The notes below the pieces were generated by a model. That model was not told the DNA's origin. It ran no database searches and worked only from the letters and a program-made list of their open reading frames with translations. Made by a program: the position numbers and the translations under genes. A DNA stretch of 64,000 nucleotides from Adineta ricciae (lineage: Eukaryota; Rotifera; Eurotatoria; Adinetida; Adinetidae), in NCBI GenBank assembly GCA_905250025.1, contig CAJNOJ010000030.1:248001-312000 (forward strand), in the 5' to 3' direction. How positions within the stretch are numbered: position 1 is the stretch's first letter; every line of letters starts with the position of its first letter. Positions 36,756-49,800 of this stretch are shown here, in pieces.

Positions 36756-37358
36756 TACAATATGCCATCGAAAACTAAATCTCCCTAGTCAATCAATTTT
36801 GTTCTCTTTTTTTTTCATGGTCATCTCAGGGTTCGATTTGTCTACGTGTGCGAATCTCGATTGTATCCATCTATAAATTTTGGCTCGTATTACTCTGTAA
36901 TCAACGACAAAAAGCAAAGTCAAAGAGAAAATTTTGTAAACTTAGTGTAATTTGTTCGTCTACTTTTTACATAAATATGAAAGAGTTAAAGGAAAAATAT
37001 ACACAAATGTAATGATACGGACTGAATTCGCCGTTAATATTAGGCCGGCTTCATACCGATAAGTTCCGAACGAGAAAAGTAAAGTAAAATATATCAACGC
37101 CTGTCTCTAAGAAAAATATTGATCGAAGTATTTCTCTCTTCTTCGTCTTTTTATATATTCTCAGTTGATTTTTTTGCTATCGAGTTATGTCAATAGCCAC
37201 TATTGAATTGACATAACGCTACTGCTATAGACGATAAAGGATAAAAAAGAATCGTCTGACGTCAAATCGGATAGAACATATTGAAGAAGCACAAAGAAAA
37301 AATAAAACTAAAACCAAGAAGGTTGACGTGTCATTTACGAGGATTTATTGGACGCTCT
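36756..37358. other. Intergenic region
   Basis: 3' UTR of the R3H gene and upstream region of the PPxY membrane-protein gene. An inverted pair around gttatgtcaatagccac/gaattgacataacg (37186-37218) may form a weak hairpin. No gene seen. Confidence 0.35.
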
Positions 37359-37853
37359 ATGCTTTATCAAAATCAACTCGTGTACTTATTTCTGATTTCA
37401 ATTACAGAAATAATCTCACTACCGACTCAAATATTACCATGCGAAGATTCACCGGAAGATTGTCTACAGAGTCAACAGCACCTATTCGATTCGCTATCAA
37501 CAACGAATTCAACATATGTATCAACAACGAGGTTCTACGCTAAACGAAGTCCAACCAGTTTTAATCTTAACCGTTTTGCCATCATAATCGCGTGCACTGT
37601 TCTCGTCATAGGAGCTGTTCGTATATGCTTTCTATTATGCAAGCAGTCAGCTCGTTGTACTACTCCTCGTCGTCGAAGCACGATTCGTCCAGAAATATCG
37701 ACAATTGAAGAAAGTCAATTCAAGCCAGATCTACCTCCGGCATATGCCGCAGCAATAGAAAATCATGATTCAAATGAAAATAAACTACCGTCGTACGATG
37801 AAGTGAATAGCGTACAACAACATTCACATAATACAGTACGAGCGCAAATGTAA
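37359..37853 (+). CDS. Single-pass membrane protein with cytoplasmic PPxY-type motifs, unknown family
   Basis: 164 codons from the ATG at 37359, chosen because it starts a signal peptide (MLYQNQLVYLFLISITEIIS). The short extracellular part has two cysteines (LPCEDSPEDCLQ) and an N-glycosylation site (NST). One membrane segment (FAIIIACTVLVIGAVRICFLLC) is followed by an Arg-rich stop-transfer (RCTTPRRRSTIRP). The tail has LPPAYAAA and LPSYDEV, the PPxY/PSY pattern bound by WW domains of Nedd4-type ubiquitin ligases, as in WBP1, VOPP1 and similar adaptors. No intron. A plausible role is a ligase adaptor or sorting receptor; this is inferred from layout, not homology. It is convergent with the giant minus-strand gene, whose end is 200 bases away. 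Confidence 0.6.
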   Translation: MLYQNQLVYLFLISITEIISLPTQILPCEDSPEDCLQSQQHLFDSLSTTNSTYVSTTRFYAKRSPTSFNLNRFAIIIACTVLVIGAVRICFLLCKQSARCTTPRRRSTIRPEISTIEESQFKPDLPPAYAAAIENHDSNENKLPSYDEVNSVQQHSHNTVRAQM

Positions 37854-38050
37854 TCGCTTTTTTGTTATTTTTATGGAATTCTTTTCAAATACACAGGAAG
37901 AAGTGCTGATGAATAGTTCAATAATTAAGACATAAGAATCAGTTCGTTTCTTTCCAAGTATGATTGGGAGCAGTTTAGTATGCATCCATTAGAATACTTC
38001 TTTCGAATGATGTAATAAGATTTTATATTTGCATTATTTTTGTTTTCAGG

Positions 38051-41000
38051 TCAAACAAATCGCGATATAAACTCTTTTTCAATGCTAGAATTTGTTCGAG
38101 TTTGTTTCGGAATTGATACTAATGGTAGTGATTGTCGGTGAGATGTGTTGAAGAAAATTGATCTTGCTCGTTTTTTGTCAGAAGATTTGTTTTTAGGTGA
38201 TATTGGAGGTAATTTGATAGGCTAAATGAGACAAAAAAAGACGAAGTTCGTATCCCGTGCCGATGCGAACATTACTTTCGCCACCGGCTTAGGTTGATTT
38301 GCCGACGACGATATCGATTCGTCAGTGTGAACGACGGTAATTTTGTACCGGCGACGTTCAACCGGACGTGGTTGTTTATCATCAACTAGTGAATTAGTTA
38401 AGTGTCTAACCGATTTGGATGAGATCCTAGTTGAGCTTGTTTGACAATGAACACTTATTTTATGCAAAAGGACTCCAGTGGATTGATTTTGTGAGAATGA
38501 CCGTATTGAAGATGCATGATTGGATAGCAGAGGAAGAGTATCATGACTTGTCACACTTGGTTGTTCGGATGTTATTGGTGTACCGCTTACCTCCGAGTCA
38601 TTTGGACTATGGTTACTGTGCATACTATTGAATGATGAACGTAAACCTACTCGAAGAAAATTAATTAATTCAATTCAGTGTGAATTGTTGTTTTACCGAA
38701 ATGAAAACTCTGTTGCTCATGTTCCTCCATATCAGTATCATTTAGTTCGGTTGTTGTCGGTACTGCTGATGGTGATGCAATCGAAATACTGGGATATAAT
38801 CCAGACGAGCGTTGACGCTCTTTTCGTCGTAACTCATGTAGTTTGTCACTCAGCCGTTTGAAAATGTCCTTTCGATTCGATAAGTTCGAATGTAAATAAG
38901 AGTTGAGTACGATGAGAAAGATCTCTTGCCAATGAGTCTTACTCATTGGATGTTTGTCGAGATTTTCTTGAGAAAACAACTCATCTAATGCTTCGAGTAA
39001 GTTCGTCTTCTGTGAACTTGCCATCGTATTCATGATTAGTTCAGTAACCTTGAGTGCATTCGAAAATTTTGATGTTCACATATGAAACAAAAGGATTTTT
39101 ACTGTTTGTGTAGTTGATGAGGAGTCTGCTGATTGATTATCAAATGTAGGTTGATCGAATGGTTCGAGAAAATCATGTTCAAACGTCGCCTGATCCGCAT
39201 CCGGAACTATCGATTCCGATTGATCAGCAAATGACATATTTCGATATTCAGCACGTTTCGCTGGTGTTAGAACTATTCGACGACCCGTGTGACAATAAAC
39301 AATCGATGGTTGATAACCACTTGGGATTTGGGCATGTACTTGAACATTTCTTTGAATACATTCTTCATACCATTCGAGTGTTTCGGGCGAATCACACATC
39401 TGATGTTGGATAAGGGCTGATAATGCACATTAACACTTTAGAGCATTTACCTGTGTTTGATCATTTTCCATATTAACAATTTCCGACTCGTAGGTAATCA
39501 GTGGTTCTATTATATCTTCGTAAGCACGCGATGGAACGATAAAATGCTAGGAAAGAGGACAACGTATATCAATCAACGACGAAGTTCTATTGTAAACTTA
39601 CAGTAGCATCGTTAATTATTGGTATGTGAAACAACTGAGAAACGAATTCGCCCATCGTTTTGATTATACGAGGAGTAGGTAATCGATCGAAAATTGACTC
39701 ACCTCGATAGATTCGATTTGCTATGACTTATCCGAATAGAAAGTATTTTGCTGATAATCTCTAGACATCTATTACTAATTTACTTTGTGATTGATCATCG
39801 GCGTATTGTTCAGGAATGCCAACCACATATGTTTGTGCTTTGTGCTTTACATTAATCATCAACGGTCTTTCTTCTCGTAGTCCTAACTCGGGATAAGATG
39901 CACTTTTGAATAATGTCCAACCTAAGTAAAGATCTTCATCAGTATGAGAATGTACTGTGCGTTGTTGAGCGATGCTTAATTTGTTATCATTTGATTTCAT
40001 TACTGGCTGCTGTAGAGATGCTAGTTCATTCGTCAAATCGGATAGCCAAGCTAGTGTTGTTTGATTGTTGATGAATTTTTCATCTATACCAACAAAGAAT
40101 GTAAACTGAATGTTTAACAATGATAAAAATAAAGATGAGTACCTTTCTTTGCAGATCGTTCGCGAAATTTGTTGATTGCATCGGTGATTGTCGATATATC
40201 TTCGATATGCTCTTTATCAGCGACATGTTCAACAACACGTACTGGTGTTTCAAATGCTTTCTCTCGTTCAATTTGATCCACAGAAATATCTGACTGTGAT
40301 AATGATTTCTCTCGATTTTTTGGCAAATCAGCAGATGTTTGATCTATGTTTTCAATATCTAGTACTTTTTGTTGCGTGGATGTGACTGGCTTAGATGCAT
40401 CTAATCGACGCTGATCCAATTGTTCAATCAATCGAGCAGTAATCCTTCGTGTTCGTTTATAATTATCATCATATTGTATTCTCCAACGCTTTAAAACATC
40501 TTCGAATTCTGCTAGTGAACTATCATATTCGCCAGATAAAATATTTCGCATTTGTTCGTCTGTTAATAACGTATCGAATCTCTTTTCGATTGTTTTATAT
40601 TGAGCATCAAGTAACGTGATTAACTCTTGCTCATTTAATTTCCGTTGGAGGATATATTCAAGCTCATCGAGAACATTAGCGTATTTCACATGAGCCTGTA
40701 AGATATTCCTTTGCAGATGATACTTTTCTTCCAATGTCAGAGAATGTTCGAGAATTGGCTCAATTTTATCATAATGACCAGAAGCTAAATCTCGAATATG
40801 TTCTGATTCAATACGGCCAGTGAATAATCTTAACACTAATTGAAAACGATCTTCAGCAAAGCGAAGCAATTCGTCACGAGATAGTTGGCGATCTAGATCT
40901 GTACAATGAATATATCACTATGATAAGTTTTAGAAACGTACGAAGAATATGTTCAAAGAATTGTAAACGTTTGATTGATAGTTGTCTCAATTCTTCCTCT

Positions 41001-44000
41001 TTTTGCTTATCTAATATGTTGTTGATTGTTTCGCTGATCCGGCCATATTTTCCGAACAAGAGGTCGTTCAATTCTTCTTGTGTTAAAGATCGTTGAAGAA
41101 TTGCAGTGAGTTCACCATAACGATCACCTGCTCGTTTAGTTAATTCTTCAAATGTTAAGTTAGATTCGATTTCAGTCGAAGAATATGTAGTAGGCTGTGT
41201 TGATATGAAACCAAAAATTGAAAAATTATCTTCAGAGTCCAATGTATGTAGTCGATCGCTTCCTTTTGAATTCAACACCAGATTCTTCCTCAGTTCATTT
41301 TCCTAAGGCTCTGAAGTAGTATTAGCGATATTCAAATTTGTATTACCTGATCTTGTGTTGGTGTTAGATTATTCTCGAAATCATCAGTTGCTGCATGGGT
41401 CAACTGGCCATCAGTAAGAGTAGATCGTGGTGGCCCAGATGCTTTATATGCCTGTCGCTCAGCAGGAGTCTAAGAGAAGATATAGAAACAGTCATTTTTA
41501 TAGTGCTTATTTCTCATCAGTATGAAAAGGAAGAGTACCAGTTGTCTGCCGAGTTCTTGCTCAATATCACTGAAATGACCAATGAGGATATCACGAATTT
41601 CGTTTTCTGTTAAGTGTCGTTGCAATTCGCTAGTAAGAGTGACAAATCGATCGTCATACAATGATTTTATTGTTTCTCTTGGTATTGATTTTTCAAGTTT
41701 CTTTTCCAGTTCAACAACATCGCCATTTACAAGCATTTCTATCTCTTCTTTTGTTAATGAGTGAGCCAGATCTGTTTGTAGTCGTTCAAGATTTTCAACG
41801 AAACTTGTTTTCTGTGTATTCTGTGCCAGGTAAAGAACTGGCGTAGTTATCGGAGAAGATTCTTCGATCGAACTTTGGAATTCTCTTATCTTCTGGATAA
41901 TTGAATAATCATTATGGACTAAACGTTTCTTTTCATCAAGAGTTAGCGGACGACCGAGTTGGTCTTCGATAACTTTTATCGACGGAGTAATCAAATGCAT
42001 GATTTCATATTGATCGATTAGCTCGGCCCGTTTTCTTAGTACCTATATGTAAGAATGGAGTTACAAGTTTGTTCAAGCTAATGCTAAGTTGTTCTACTTC
42101 TTCTAATTGTTCATAGCTCGGGTTTATATTTTGCTGTTTCAAACTTTCCCAAACGTTTTTCGAAGAAATAGAAAGAATGCCACGATAAGGTAGAAACATT
42201 AAATCTTCCTGTTCTGTATATTCATCGTTGGTCAGAGAACGATGAAACAGCTCTTTTTCGAAATATTCGATGCATGAATTTGCCTGAAATAGCTGTCGGT
42301 ATTCTAGTTCAGTTAGAGGACGAGCCATCACGCGCTCGAGCGATGCGAAACGATTCATGAATATGACGCGGAAGTCATTCACTGTTAACTGAAGGTTTGT
42401 CAGCTGCTCAAATTGTGGGATGTTTTCGAAGACAATAGCTGTATATTCTTCTAAATTCATTGGACCTATATGAAAAGACGAAAAACATATTCTTTCTCTT
42501 TCATTTGAAAATCAAAGTAATATACGATTCAATCTATTATTTTCGATATGCTGTTGCCAAAGATGTAACATTTGAATCCGTTCATTGATTCTACTGAGTC
42601 TATGTTGTATATTGTCTTCGATCAATTGTTTTGTCTTATTAATGTCTGCGAATGATTGATCAAATAAGTTGTTCGAATGCCCGTTGAAAACGTTAAGCAC
42701 ATCGACTTCATCAATTGGTCGACCAAGTAAGCGTTTGATATCTTCTGCTACTGGTTTGGTTTGAAGTTCATTAATAATATCACATATTGACGAGTTGCCT
42801 AATAAAGAATATAGGGAGAACAAAGTAGTGGTAATAATAAATTACCTTTTGTAGGCTCTAATCCATATTCTTTCTTGAGCTCCAGTAACTGAGTCTTGAG
42901 ACGCTCGCTGAGCTCCTGTAAAATCTGTTGTCGATCTACTATTGATTCAGGATAAAGAGCTATTGGATCTGACTGTTTAGTTTGATCTACCGTAACTATT
43001 TAAAAACAAAGAAATACGATTGACGTTTCTATATCAGTATTTAAATGATTTCTTGCAAATACCATTGCTTTCCGGTTGCACATTGCCATTTGAAATAGTA
43101 TTCTCACTTGTAGCCTGGCGTTCGATGGATCTTAGGGAACTATCGAGTTGTGAAATCGATGGTGCTCGGTAATAAGATAAAGTCTTCAGTTGTCCTGCTA
43201 TCGTTTGAACGTTTTTAATCATTTGTAGTGGAGATTGACTTTTATATGCATCAAGAATACGTTCGGAGAGGTGACCAAAGCGTAATGCATCTAGAAGAAG
43301 GAATTGAATTGATACGTTTAGCTTCTCGACGAACACAACGTAATACGTTACCAATCAATTTTGGTGTAAGTAGATGCCTTTGGAGTTTCTGAATTTGCGG
43401 AAGCGTGAGTTGGTGTACTTGTATACTTTCAATAATCGCTTTATTTGAATCATCAACTGTATCTGCAGCCGTTGCCTCGTGCTTGATTGTTTGGTATGTA
43501 TCTTCTGTTACCGTATTCAGTTTGAGTAGATCAAGTATAAACGACGGAATAGTTTCTGTTTTAGTTGATATACTATCGATGGAACGTAAACTAACTTCAT
43601 TAATAAGATTGAGTATATTCTCAAGCTGGTTGTGCTTTACTAATGAATCTGACACAACCTTCACTGCAGCAGTTTGAGCTTCTAAGCTTGATTGCAGTCG
43701 TGCATACATTGTTGCTAGTTCATTATGAAATGAAATAGATAGCCGATTTCGCACAGCGGGTATGTTGCTAACAGACTCATTCACTTCAGCGGATAGACGA
43801 AGTGTAGTAGTTGAACTAAGCAGAATACTGAATTGTTCATCAGTGAGAATAAATTGAGAACGTATATCGGACAAAGATTCGGTGTATTCAAGTTCATCGA
43901 ATGAAATGTTACTGCCCTGCCATAATGTAACAAGTTGTTCTGGCTCGAAACGCAAATCTGTCGTCTATTAAAAAGAAACGGTGATTAAACGAAAAATTAT

Positions 44001-45179
44001 ATGTAATGTAGACGAACATCACTAAGGTCCGTTGAGCAGATCGTTAACTGATCAAGCGAGATATTAGCTTGCTGAATAAGAGAGAACACTTGATGAGCAT
44101 TCAAATAAATACGTGGTAGAGTGTGATTGATGACGTTTTGCAATGATATCAGTTGATCGTGTTGACTAATTAAACTACAAAGTTGTGCAATAGTTAATAC
44201 CTTTGTTTTTTCGATATTTTGATGTGATAGAATTTGTGTTGGAGTTATTTGATTTTCTAATGTAATTTGCAGTAATTGATAATACGACAATTGTAGAAGT
44301 TTTTCAGACGGCGACAATGTTCGAAGATGATCCAATGACATGTCTATTATCGAAAAAAGCAGATCTGTGAGATTCAATGAAGATAGGTCTTTACTTTGCA
44401 TTCGAGCTAATTGTTCGATTTGCTGATGCATAAGTGTCAGAGAAGATTGGTTCAATAAGTACAAGGCTATGAACTGACTGGCGGAAAGTCCATCAGTTGT
44501 CCGATTCTGACTAACACGACGATTGTGAAATAAATAGGCTAGTTGTGGTTCATTCAAACGAAACTGTCGAGATTGCGTCTGCTGTTCTTTCTTCATATTT
44601 CGTTCTATGATTGATAACTGTTCCATATTCAAATGATTCTTATTGATTAAATGTGTCAATTGCACTGGTGAGAGACAGAATTTTAATTTTGGATCATTGA
44701 GTGATACTGGTGATAACGTTGGTAAAAACGGTTTATGTTTAAGATCTAGTTCGATTTTCTGTAGGCTGCATAATTCAATCAATTGGTGAAGATTTAACAC
44801 GAGTGGTAATCGTAACTCTCTATTTGTTGATGTATTTACCAGGTCATTTTGATAGATCAAACACTGAATTTGATTCTCCGTCAAGAGAATATTCTCATAT
44901 GATGCTTCGTTGAAATTGTCTGTAAGAGAAAACGATAAAAATTAGCTGCTTTCCTGTACTCGGACTTAATGTCTCTATGATTATTTGTGTAATGAGCGAT
45001 AGAAACTCAACAACTCATAATAAGCTCAAAATATATATACTGTATTGATGCATACCATCAGTAAATTGAATGCTATCTTCGATTGCAATTTGTACCAACT
45101 GCTCTTCGGTCAACTGAAAACGTTCTGGTATTTCTATTGTTCTCATCAATCTCTCTAGGTATAGACCAGGTGCGTCCAT
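38051..45179 (-). CDS. Very large unrecognised protein with tandem 24-residue helical repeats (giant gene, downstream part)
   Basis: Not a family I recognise. About 20 exons read in phase on the minus strand, giving roughly 1,950 residues if it starts at MDAPGLYLERLMRTIEIPER (45179). The N-terminal half has loose LxxxQLxxLI units (LTEEQLVQIAIED, LTENQIQCLIYQN, LSPVQLTHLIN). From about 42,450 to 40,500 they become regular: units begin LT-x-E-E-[IL] and recur every 24 residues, e.g. LTKEEIEMLVNGDVVELE, IPRETIKSLYDDRFVTLT, LTENEIRDILIGHFSDIE back to back (41,520-41,790). A frame stop at 39761 lies inside a plausible intron (39721-39775); an 18-base exon (39703-39720) then links to LFHIPIINDATHF and on to ISRFV at 38051. 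A separate gene starting at 39655 is the alternative. Upstream, phase also permits fusion with the gene at 46805 across a 1.6 kb intron. No signal peptide or membrane span. Confidence 0.6.
40490..42460 (-). repeat. Protein-level tandem repeats, 24-residue period
   Basis: At least ten units with first residues LTVNDF, LTLDEK, LTKEEI, IPRETI, LTENEI, LTFEEL, LTQEEL, LSRDEL, IESEHI, LNEQEL and LTDEQM. Several neighbours are exactly 24 residues apart. Pattern: [LI]-[TSN]-x-E-x-[ILM]-x-x-[LI]-x4-[YF]-x-x-[LI]-x3-[LF], suggesting one amphipathic helix plus turn and second helix per unit. DNA copies are diverged, so the array is old. Confidence 0.7.
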
Positions 45180-45206
45180 AGTTAGATTTTGTTTCAGACA
45201 TATTCT

Positions 45207-46806
45207 ATAAAAAAAAATCAAGTATTTCTTTTCATTTTGACAATATTTAACAAAGGTATATTAGGTTTTACATTTTATATCAGTATATCAAAACTATTAT
45301 GAGCGAACAAAAAATTATAAAGCTTTATAGACACAATATAAAATAGCAACAAGAAAATAAATCAGTGGTACGTTCATCATAATCGAAACACCTCAGAGTT
45401 TGATCATTTTTATTATTACTAGTAAGAGTAATCCCGTTGACCATGTTATTTCTATATAGAAGTAATTGAGCATGAGCTATGTATTGCTGTTTGTAAAGGA
45501 TACCGATAAGAATGCAAACGTGAAATATAAGAATTTAATACACGCTCTTGGGGGATAGCTAATTTTATGTCATTTGCTGTGCAAAATTAATTGGTGCGCA
45601 TCTATTCTTACGGCGTCATAGGCATCTGTCACCAGCTGTGAATTAGTAAAGACACTCTTGTTCTTGTATTGAAAATGGATGTAGATGTGTTTGTATATAA
45701 AATAACGAGCTAGAAATACGAGTGGATCATCGCTTACAATGTTACCATTCGAATTCTAGGAAAACTGACGAAGTGACAGCATGCATTCCAACAATAATAG
45801 AGCCGAGTAGTACTGCACACTGCAATAACTAAGTGGTGCCGATAGGTATTCTTTAGTGAGTATTCATCCATACGACTTGTAGCCACGTGCTGCACAAAAT
45901 ATGGAATGTGAAGTACTCAATTTGTTGATGTATAGGATATTGCTAAAATTTGGATGGTCAGCTTCGATATTATTTTGTCTACTATGTTTATCAAATACCA
46001 AACAAATATAATTACGTAATGACGATTGCATATTTTGTTTGCATTAAACCACACAACTGACAGTATATGTATACAATAATTTTATGTTGAAATAGAGTTT
46101 TGGCATACTTTACCAAAACTGTTTCTCTTGAAGTAGCTAAATAATTTTAACTTGCTTGCGACTGGCTAAAATTTTTCTTAATACGGTATTATACCAAAAT
46201 AAATTCTTTTCTTGCAATACAGTTAAAATCTTATGTACATGGACTGTACGGCGTAAAGTTTTTGTGGGTTAAAATGCATCGCCCACAGACTAGTCCGTTT
46301 AGTTCAAATTTGTGTTGTGTTGAAATATGATGTTATCAATGATGGTGTATTATAATATTCTGTCATTTTGATTAACTAATTATGTTCCTTGTTAACATGA
46401 TTGGTACAAATAAAAATACGAATGTCAGACTCAGTATATTTACGTATAGGTCACAGTATATCTCTCATGTTGTGTAGTAGAATGCATTCAAACGATACAA
46501 TCAAATAGAACTAGAACTCTTTTATATCGTAGTATTAGTCATACGAAGTGGGTAAATTTTGAAATCTGTTGCAATGTGAAATAGTATCGAACCATACGAT
46601 TGTCAATGAACAAATAGATCGATTTTAGTACAAATCATTCCACTCTTATTATAAAAGACGAATAGTTTGTGTTTACTGACGCCATCTTCTGATGACTTTA
46701 TCGATTAGTATCGGGGTGAGCGAGCGAAGAAAGGGAAATTAAAACATTTCAACTTTGTATACAAAGTCACAGCAAACTCTAGCATCAGCAGCTGTAGAAA
46801 TAACTT
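45207..46806. other. 1.6 kb spacer: long intron or intergenic gap within the giant locus
   Basis: On the minus strand it begins with a strong donor (CA|GTAAGT, which automatically creates a TAA) and ends with TTTTTTTTATAG. The flanking phases match (GAA CA + A ATA TGT), so it can be one intron. All other introns in this locus are about 50-70 bases, so it may instead separate two genes. It contains a YY1-like AAGATGGCG on the minus strand (46680-46688). No coding sequence recognised. Confidence 0.55.
46680..46688 (-). promoter_or_regulatory. YY1-like AAGATGGCG element in the spacer of the giant locus
   Basis: Reads AAGATGGCGTC on the minus strand, 117 bases past the end of the upstream coding part. 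If functional it would favour a separate promoter for the repeat-protein gene. Confidence 0.25.
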
Positions 46807-49800
46807 ACTGTTCAAGTTGAAAACTTGTCAATTTCAGTGGCATTCGACCTGGTAGAGTCGCAAGAACAACTAGTTGAGCTATACTGAGGCCCATTTCTAC
46901 GGAATGATCTCTGTTAGGATCGTCTACTGATTCTTGCAACAGATGCTTTGATTCCATTGTTTCATTGATTATTGGCATAGTTTGCCGTTGCTGATCCATC
47001 ATATTTGTTGACACTGCAAATGAGATAGAATGTCTCTACTATCCTACTAATTATTGGCCTTACGTATTTCTTCGGATTTCAAAGATTTCTTTTCTTCCGT
47101 TTTCTTTCTGACTATTCTCGTCATCATTTCTGGGTCACCGTCTGCTGCTGTTAGCAGCGTTTCTAGCGTGTGTATAAAACGAATTGTTTGCTTTGATTTT
47201 TGTGACGAACCATGCTGGTTCAAGCGACCTTTTAGTATGCTCACGGCAAGTGGTATGTACTTCTTCGGATCATTCGAGCGTAGTTTGGCAATTTTTAGTA
47301 CATCATCCAGAAGGCGGACCTTTTGTTAACGAATAGTGAATGACTCAGACTCGTACGAGAATGATACTCACTCCACGTTGGCCGCTGTATTTGAAAAATT
47401 CAGTCAAGCGATCATTGATTGTTTTCTTATTTTGTAATTTTCGTTCGCCAATATTGTTCTCTCGATCAAATTTTTCGACTGCTTCAACAGCATCTTGAAC
47501 CAGTCGAGCAACATCTTCTTCCGATAATCCATCATAGTAATCGTGTGTACTTTGCGTCGCAACGCTGTTTTCGACAGTCCCGTACTTTTTTATCATGTCG
47601 ACTAGCATCATTCGTACTTCCACGGGAAGATTGTTCATTTTTGCAGTTTTGTCATCTTCATTGAATTGATACGAATCTTCTTGTACATTGTCTTTACCAG
47701 TAGGCGATTTCTGTGCATTCCAACGTCGTTTATATTGAGCTAAGATCCAGGGTGATGGATTTAATACACGAAGATGTCGACGTTCTATTAAATCGTTAAC
47801 ACTCAGTGGTATGTAAGATTTCTCGACTGATTTAATATTCTATGAAATACAGTTAAGACAGCAATTGACTTATAGACATAGCGATAGAAATATTTACACG
47901 TTTCGGAATATCAAGTAAAACGAGATCTTTCAAAGCTTCAATGTTACCATTCAGTTGTTCTTCGTTTCCAAGATGAAATCGTTTGAATGCATGATCAGAA
48001 AAGAATTTTGGTGCTTGGTTCAAATCGATAACATGTAAAAGACATCTGGTATCCGGAAGTGCTTGAGAAACATTCTTCTCAATAAAATCTCCTAGATCAT
48101 GGATAATATCGATTTTATGAAAGTAGGATACTAATAGATATTCGAATTTTGTATAATCAGCTAAATAATCATCACTCATTTGATCAAATAGATCGTTTGT
48201 CAGTAAACAAATAGTTTTGATTAGAATATCTATTTAACAAAAGGACAAAATCCTATACCGTAGAAGTGTAAACGTTGTCATTACTAGTAGAAAACCAAAC
48301 GCACGGATTATAACCGATGGGTGGTGATGGCTGATATTCAGTGGAGTTCAGTTCTTGAAGTAGATTCTCTGTCGTGTATTTCTTTAGAACATGCATCAAA
48401 GCGATGTTTTCTAGCAATTGAGAATTGATTAGTTGAAGACGATGAAATAAGTTTTCAAGCGACTTTTTCAGAAATTCTTCGATAAAAATAGTTTCGATAT
48501 GTTGCTTCGTCTCCGAATCATTACAGTAATCGACACACCATTTCAAATGGAAATATGTTTGAAAGACACTATCTTCACTGTAACAAAAAAAACTGTTAGT
48601 TTACTCAGAGAGAAACCAATTTCTTGTTCAACTCACATCAGATCAAGAAGCAAAGCCGTACAAAATTCTAAAGCATGACTAGTAATTGGTGTACCTTTTC
48701 AAGAAGAATCACATATTTTTGTTGAAAATGAAATGAAAATTCGTTCTACCATTTTGTAGAAATGTTTTCGTAATATAATTGAATATTCTCCAATCAACGT
48801 TTGATAGATAGGTAGATATACGATTCATTATACATTGAGAGTTAGAATTGTGTAAATTTCTGCTTCTGTTGTCGGAAGTAAATATATCATCATCATCGTT
48901 TACAGTACTGTCCTCTTCACTCAACGTTATGTCGCTATTTTCAATGGATATCACTCCAGAACTAATTGATCTGTCATCAGCAACCGAAACATCATCTTCA
49001 TAGTTCATAGTATTCGATGCTGTTGTGTATTGTTGTGGATTGCGAAGTAAATGCTGACGAGCATTGATAATTGCTGAAGCAACTTCATGGGCACGATCTT
49101 TTTTCATATGAAGAAAGTTAATGAAACTGTGAGCTAAATCTAATGATGCTCTAGGAAGATATCTCATTTATTTTTAGCCATATTTCGCTTTCAGTTACAT
49201 ACATAAGCTGAGCCGGCTTCGATTCATACATTCTATGCACTTGCGTCATTACGGACGATAATGAACCATAGAGTGAAGATAGATAATCTTCACCATCATA
49301 ATACTGTTCACTGTCTTCGAAGTCGTCGTCATCGAAATCTTCTTTTCAACAAGGTGCATTTAAATGTTTATTCTATGCGATTCAAGGTGATCTACCTTTG
49401 TCTTGAAATCCTTCATTTTGAATGTCTATTTCCTCTATTGATGCTTCACTTTCCTCGAGTTTATTATATTCACTGTACTTATCGTTGATCTACATAAACA
49501 AGACATCAGTCGAATATCACCGTACCAAGTCGAGTAGTCACTTTATGATCAATAGGACCTTCTTCGTTTATCGAAGAAATCATCGGCAGTTCATCATAGA
49601 TAAGTTTGTTACTCACTAGACGATAGAAAAGTATAATAAACCCGAACACAATCTTTTGTATAATGAGATCAAATATCGGTGATGAAGAATTCCATCCGAT
49701 ATTGATTTCTAGCACTGACGTTTCGAAAATAAACCAGTTCTTACTCAGTAAACGTTCAGTTGAGTCAGCGATCGAATATTTCTTGATTGCATTAAAATTG

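Noticed and set aside
37186-37218. Small inverted repeat as a possible mobile-element terminus
   Set aside because: Short, imperfect and without target duplication or partner end; treated as chance.
45207-46806. tRNA or other RNA gene in the 1.6 kb spacer
   Set aside because: No A/B-box spacing, cloverleaf or repeated structure could be seen.
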